Shown piece after piece: positions 60,586-64,000 of a stretch of 64,000 bases of DNA (its first letter is position 1; every line of letters starts with the position of its first letter). The position numbers and the translations under genes are program-made. The notes beneath the pieces were generated by a model that was given only the letters and a program-made list of their open reading frames with translations, was not told where the DNA came from and made no database searches. This stretch comes from UBA11612 sp965228575 (GTDB lineage: Bacteria; Pseudomonadota; Alphaproteobacteria; Rhodospirillales; Rhodospirillaceae), in contig CBDDHW010000067.1 of the NCBI GenBank assembly GCA_965228575.1, forward strand, positions 145,458 to 209,457. The letters are read 5' to 3'.

Positions 60586-60893
60586 TTTGATTTGTGTCCT
60601 TTCGATCACTGAGCTGTTTAAAACGCTGTGTAACGACCAAATTTATAAAAGACTATTTTGGTCCTATTTTCAACAGATTTAGAGGACCTATATGGTCCTA
60701 TTTAGCGTCTAAACTGGTTATGTTTTTGTAGGTAAATTCGTATAAGTGTATGAATTATATCAATAATATGGGTGAGTTGACGTGAGTCAGAGGAAGATTA
60801 ATTTATCTCCATATATTCGCCGGGAGGCAGCGCCGTGATACTGCAGGTTGCCCGGACTTTTCACATCGTGACTTCACTCCTCGAGGTAGTTTG
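60586..60893. other. Divergent promoter region of rpoH and acyl-CoA dehydrogenase
   Basis: This 308-bp gap lies between the two divergent genes and must carry both promoters. It holds the inverted and direct GGTCCT repeats at 60660-60703. I see no RNA gene here. Confidence 0.5.
60660..60703. repeat. GGTCCTATTT direct repeat with inverted AGGACC
   Basis: GGTCCTATTT occurs at 60660-60669 and again at 60694-60703. The inverted AGGACC at 60683-60688 forms AGGACC-TATAT-GGTCCT with the second copy. Three half-sites in one gap suggest a protein-binding site controlling rpoH, the divergent gene or both. No known box is matched. Confidence 0.5.
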
Positions 60894-62679
60894 ATGACGA
60901 CCTACACCGCTCCGCTGCGCGAAATGCGTTTTGTCTTGCATGAAGTTTTTGACGCGCCTGGAAAATTGTCTGCTCTTCCGGGCTTCGAGGACGCGGGGCC
61001 GGACGTAATGGATGCAGTATTGGAAGAGTGTGCCAAGTTTTGTGAAGACGTTCTTCATCCATTGAATCAAAGCGGTGACGAAGAGGGGTGTACATTTGCT
61101 GACGGCGAGGTCACCACCCCGAAAGGGTTTAAGGACGCCTATAAAAAATACGCCGAGGGTGGCTGGTGCGGATTGACCGCGAGTCCTGACTACGGTGGAC
61201 AAGGGTTGCCAGAGACTCTCGATTATCTTGTCGCCGAGATGATTGGATCGGCAAATATTTCTCTTGGCCTTTATCCGGGATTAACTCAAGGAACGATCGT
61301 TGCCTTGTCAGCGCTTGGAACCGGCGAGCAAAAGAAAACCTATCTGCCAAAGTTGGTCAGCGGTGAATGGCAAGGCACAATGTGTCTGACTGAATCCCAT
61401 GCTGGATCCGACCTTGGATTACTGCGTACTAAAGCCGCACCTAATGATGATGGCTCCTTCAGTATTACCGGGACGAAAATTTTCATTTCGTCAGGTGATC
61501 ATGATCTTACGGACAATATCGTGCATCTCGTATTGGCGCGTCTTCCTGATGCACCGTCAGGTACGCAAGGTATTTCTATGTTTTTGGTTCCAAAAGTTTT
61601 GCCCAACGCCGATGGATCACTTGGCGAACGCAATGCGGTGTCTGTGGGGTCTATCGAACATAAAATGGGAATGCTTGCGTCGGTCACATGCGTCATGAAT
61701 TTTGATGGCGCCAAAAGGCTGGTTGGTCGGTGAAGCCCATAAGGGGCTCGCCGGAATGTTCGTGATGATGAACAAAGAGCGCCTATTCGTCGGAGGGCAG
61801 GGCGTTAGCATCGCGGAGCTCGCGTATCAAAATGCGGCGGCTTATGCGAAAGAACGGCTACAAGGACGAGCGGCCGAGGGTGTAGCGTTTCCCGAAAAAC
61901 CAGCTGACCCGATTATCGTGCACCCCGATATACGCAATCGGTTGATGTTCTCACGGTCCGTCATCGAAGCGGCGCGCGCGCTCGCATTGTGGACAAACAG
62001 GCAGGCGGATTTTGCGAACAAGCTGTCCGATGGATCAGAGCGTCAAAAGGCCGACGACATGGTAAGCCTTATGACACCTATCGTTAAAGCGGCGAGCACA
62101 GACTTTGGTTCTGAAATCGCGAATACCTGCCTACAAGTGTTTGGCGGCCATGGATACATACGCGAACACGGAATGGAGCAAATGGTCCGCGACGTGCGCA
62201 TCACGCAGATTTATGAGGGAACCAATTCGATCCAGGCAATGGATTTGGTGGGGCGCAAACTAGGCTTAGATGGCGGTCGGTTGTTCAAGGGTTGGCTGAA
62301 CGACGTTGAGGCGATGTTAGACCGATTGGACGGGCGCAACGACATCGTTGATTTTACGATGCCTTTAAAAGAAGCGATCGAGCGTTTGAAGGCATGTACC
62401 CAATGGCTTTTTGAAGATGCTAAAGCAGACCCCAACGCCCGCGGTGCCGCAGCGTGTGACTATCTCCGGCTGTTTTCTCTTACGGCCTACGCTTGGGTTT
62501 GGACGCTGATGGCGGAAGCGGCCTTGGATAAAAAGGGAGAGGCGGGCGATTTTTATGATACCAAACTTAATGTGGGTCGTTACTTTATGCGCCGCGTTCT
62601 TCCAGAAAGCGTAGGGCTGGAGGAAATCATTCGCTCGGGCAGCAAACCCATGATGACTTTACCGGAATCTGCGTTCTGA
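60894..62679 (+). pseudogene. Acyl-CoA dehydrogenase (DmdC-like), one frameshift
   Basis: A 594-aa FAD acyl-CoA dehydrogenase once one base is removed. The N-terminus MTTYTAPLREMRFVLHEVFD and the C-terminal domain past residue 450 place it in the long DmdC/FadE-type branch (3-methylmercaptopropionyl-CoA dehydrogenase-like), with TMCLTESHAGSDLG and the catalytic glutamate in QIYEGTNSIQAMDL. The frame breaks in AAAA at 61713-61716: removing one A joins NFDGAKGWLVGEAHKGLAG. ATG at 60894 follows GAGGTAG. The break is probably a sequence error. Confidence 0.85.
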
Positions 62680-62690
62680 TTGGCCTACCT

Positions 62691-64000
62691 CGAATAAATC
62701 GAGCTCAAAAGAAACTGTTCGGCACCGCCGCTGTTCTGGTGTGTAATCATCTGTGCCGTATTGGTTGCTCCTAGTTTCGTCGATTGGAATGGGTATCGCG
62801 CGCTGCTTGCAGGTCAGCTGAGTACGCTACTCAGCCGCCCAGTTATGATTTCAGGAGATATGGATGCCGCGCTCCTGCCGCGTCCCGTGTTTAAAGCGGC
62901 AGATATTCAAATAGGCGATATTGATGGCGGCGATGGCGTCATCGTTGAAGAGTTGGATGCGCGCCTAGCGTTCGTGCCGTTGTTGTCTGGTCGCATGCAA
63001 ATTCGTGAATTGAGTCTATTGCGACCTGTTGCGCGCCTTATTGATACTTCTTCATCATTTCTCAGTTCCTTAGAGTATAACTGGCATGACCAACCTCGCT
63101 CGGGCGAAGGAGGAGATGTTGGTGGTGCTTCAACCTTCGATTTGGCAGTTGACAGCATTGAAATTGAAGACGGGACCATTGAGGTTTTAGGCCCGCTGGC
63201 CGCAAAGCGATGGCAGGCAACGGGGATTAATTCAACCGCCACGCTGACCCCACGTGGAGGGGTTGCAATCGAATCTTCTCTTAGCGTGCAAGGGACGCCC
63301 TTGCGTGTTGAGGCGACATGGACTCCCATAAATTCTGGGAGAGCATATGGCGTCAACATCGCAATCGATTTAATTGAAGCAGATATACAGGCGAAGTTTA
63401 TCGGTAGCGAAAATCGCTCAACCGGCGGCGGGTTTAGAGGCGATGTTTCAGTGGTTGGGGAGAGGTAGCCGCGCTGCACTTGCAACATTCGGCCTCGTTG
63501 GGCCAGAGACAAAACTTCCAAGTAACTTAATGTCCCCTTTTTCGCTCACGGCGAAAATACGAAGAGACAAATGGCGACGTATCAACGGAGGCGTTGTCCA
63601 TAGATCTGGGGGAAACGCAAGCAAGCGGTGCGGCGAGGGTGGACATCGGGGTCAATTCCTCATTTTGATTTAAACCTCGAATTTGCTCCGGTGGACATTA
63701 GGTCGTGGAAATTTGCAGACCTTTTTTTGAGTGGGGAGTCCCATTTTATACCTACTAATCTAGATGCAGGGGTTTTCGGTCACGCATATGCCGCTGAGGA
63801 GTTCGTTCCAAATTTTACCATTCCAGAAGACTTGACCGCGTCTGTGCGACTTCGTGCGCCGGTACTGTCCTATGAAAATGAAGTGCTCAGAAATGGGATT
63901 TTCGATGCGTCGCTATCAGATGGAGAACTCACTCTTCAAGAGTTTGGGATTACGTTTCCCGGCGCGACGAGAGTTCGCGCATTTGGATTTGTCCACAGCA
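62691..64000 (+). pseudogene. AsmA-family protein, four frameshifts, runs off the window
   Basis: Large inner-membrane-anchored AsmA-like protein; relatives act in outer-membrane lipid or protein homeostasis. After removing one A at 62,745-62,746 the N-terminus reads a membrane helix (LFGTAAVLVCIICAVLVAP) then SFVDWNGYRALLAGQLSTLLSRPVMISGDMDAAL, the AsmA start. Three more +1 sites restore the frame: GGGG at 63,457-63,460, AAA at 63,569-63,571 and TTTT at 63,663-63,666. After the last one the frame is open to the end of the window. The start codon is unclear. All four breaks are in homopolymers, so they are probably sequence error. Confidence 0.75.

Noticed and set aside
59666..60609. Programmed ribosomal frameshifting in rpoH
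   Set aside because: Two separate +1 changes in short homopolymers, with the same kind of change in two further genes nearby, fits sequence error better. No slippery heptamer or downstream pseudoknot is evident.
61713..61716. Slippery site in the acyl-CoA dehydrogenase
   Set aside because: The run is only four A, does not form an X XXY YYZ heptamer, and the required shift is +1 by removal of a base.

Overview
The window is a chromosomal segment of an alphaproteobacterium. The evidence is a complete division and cell-wall (dcw) cluster, an rnpB gene beside mraZ, the lpxC-bamD-recN-ligA run that normally follows ftsZ in this class, an RpoH-type sigma factor, and a Fur-family (Irr/PerR-like) operator pair. 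I cannot name the genus.

Layout. Positions 1-7,400 hold mostly minus-strand single genes: a NUDIX hydrolase, a methyltransferase, a phytanoyl-CoA-dioxygenase-like enzyme, a metallo-beta-lactamase-fold hydrolase, an SDR, an amidase and a VOC protein with a histone-like tail. Positions 7,671-13,469 hold ligA, recN, bamD and lpxC. Positions 13,743-29,078 are an accessory stretch: enoyl-CoA hydratase, oxygenases, surface-carbohydrate genes, thrH, a MipA/OmpV porin, a Tat-exported KatG with its operators, a truncated carbamoyltransferase, a creatininase, an FkbM methyltransferase and a patatin.

The most notable object is at 29,116-38,965: a 9,850-bp casposon. It carries a stand-alone Cas1 (casposase), a family B DNA polymerase, two HNH nucleases (one fused to a HIT domain), HTH proteins and a KAP P-loop NTPase. 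It has perfect 15-bp terminal inverted repeats and is flanked by a 25-bp direct repeat. The repeat is itself a hairpin: a bidirectional terminator between patatin and ftsZ, duplicated by insertion. No cas2, CRISPR array or effector cas gene is present.

Positions 39,085-58,092 hold the dcw operon on the minus strand (mraZ-rsmH-ftsL-ftsI-murE-murF-mraY-murD-ftsW-murG-murC-murB-ddl-ftsQ-ftsA-ftsZ). Most junctions are ATGA overlaps, and the first promoter is covered by a four-unit, 10-bp-period MraZ-type operator. Next come rnpB and an N-acetylmuramoyl-L-alanine amidase.

Positions 59,666-64,000 hold rpoH, a DmdC-type acyl-CoA dehydrogenase and an AsmA-like gene. All three are broken by single-base insertions in homopolymers, which looks like sequence error rather than biology.

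How it fits together: the chromosome backbone supplies peptidoglycan precursors, divisome, lipid A and outer-membrane assembly, and DNA repair. The casposon sits at the downstream edge of ftsZ, in a terminator that is restored on both sides, so it probably costs the host little.
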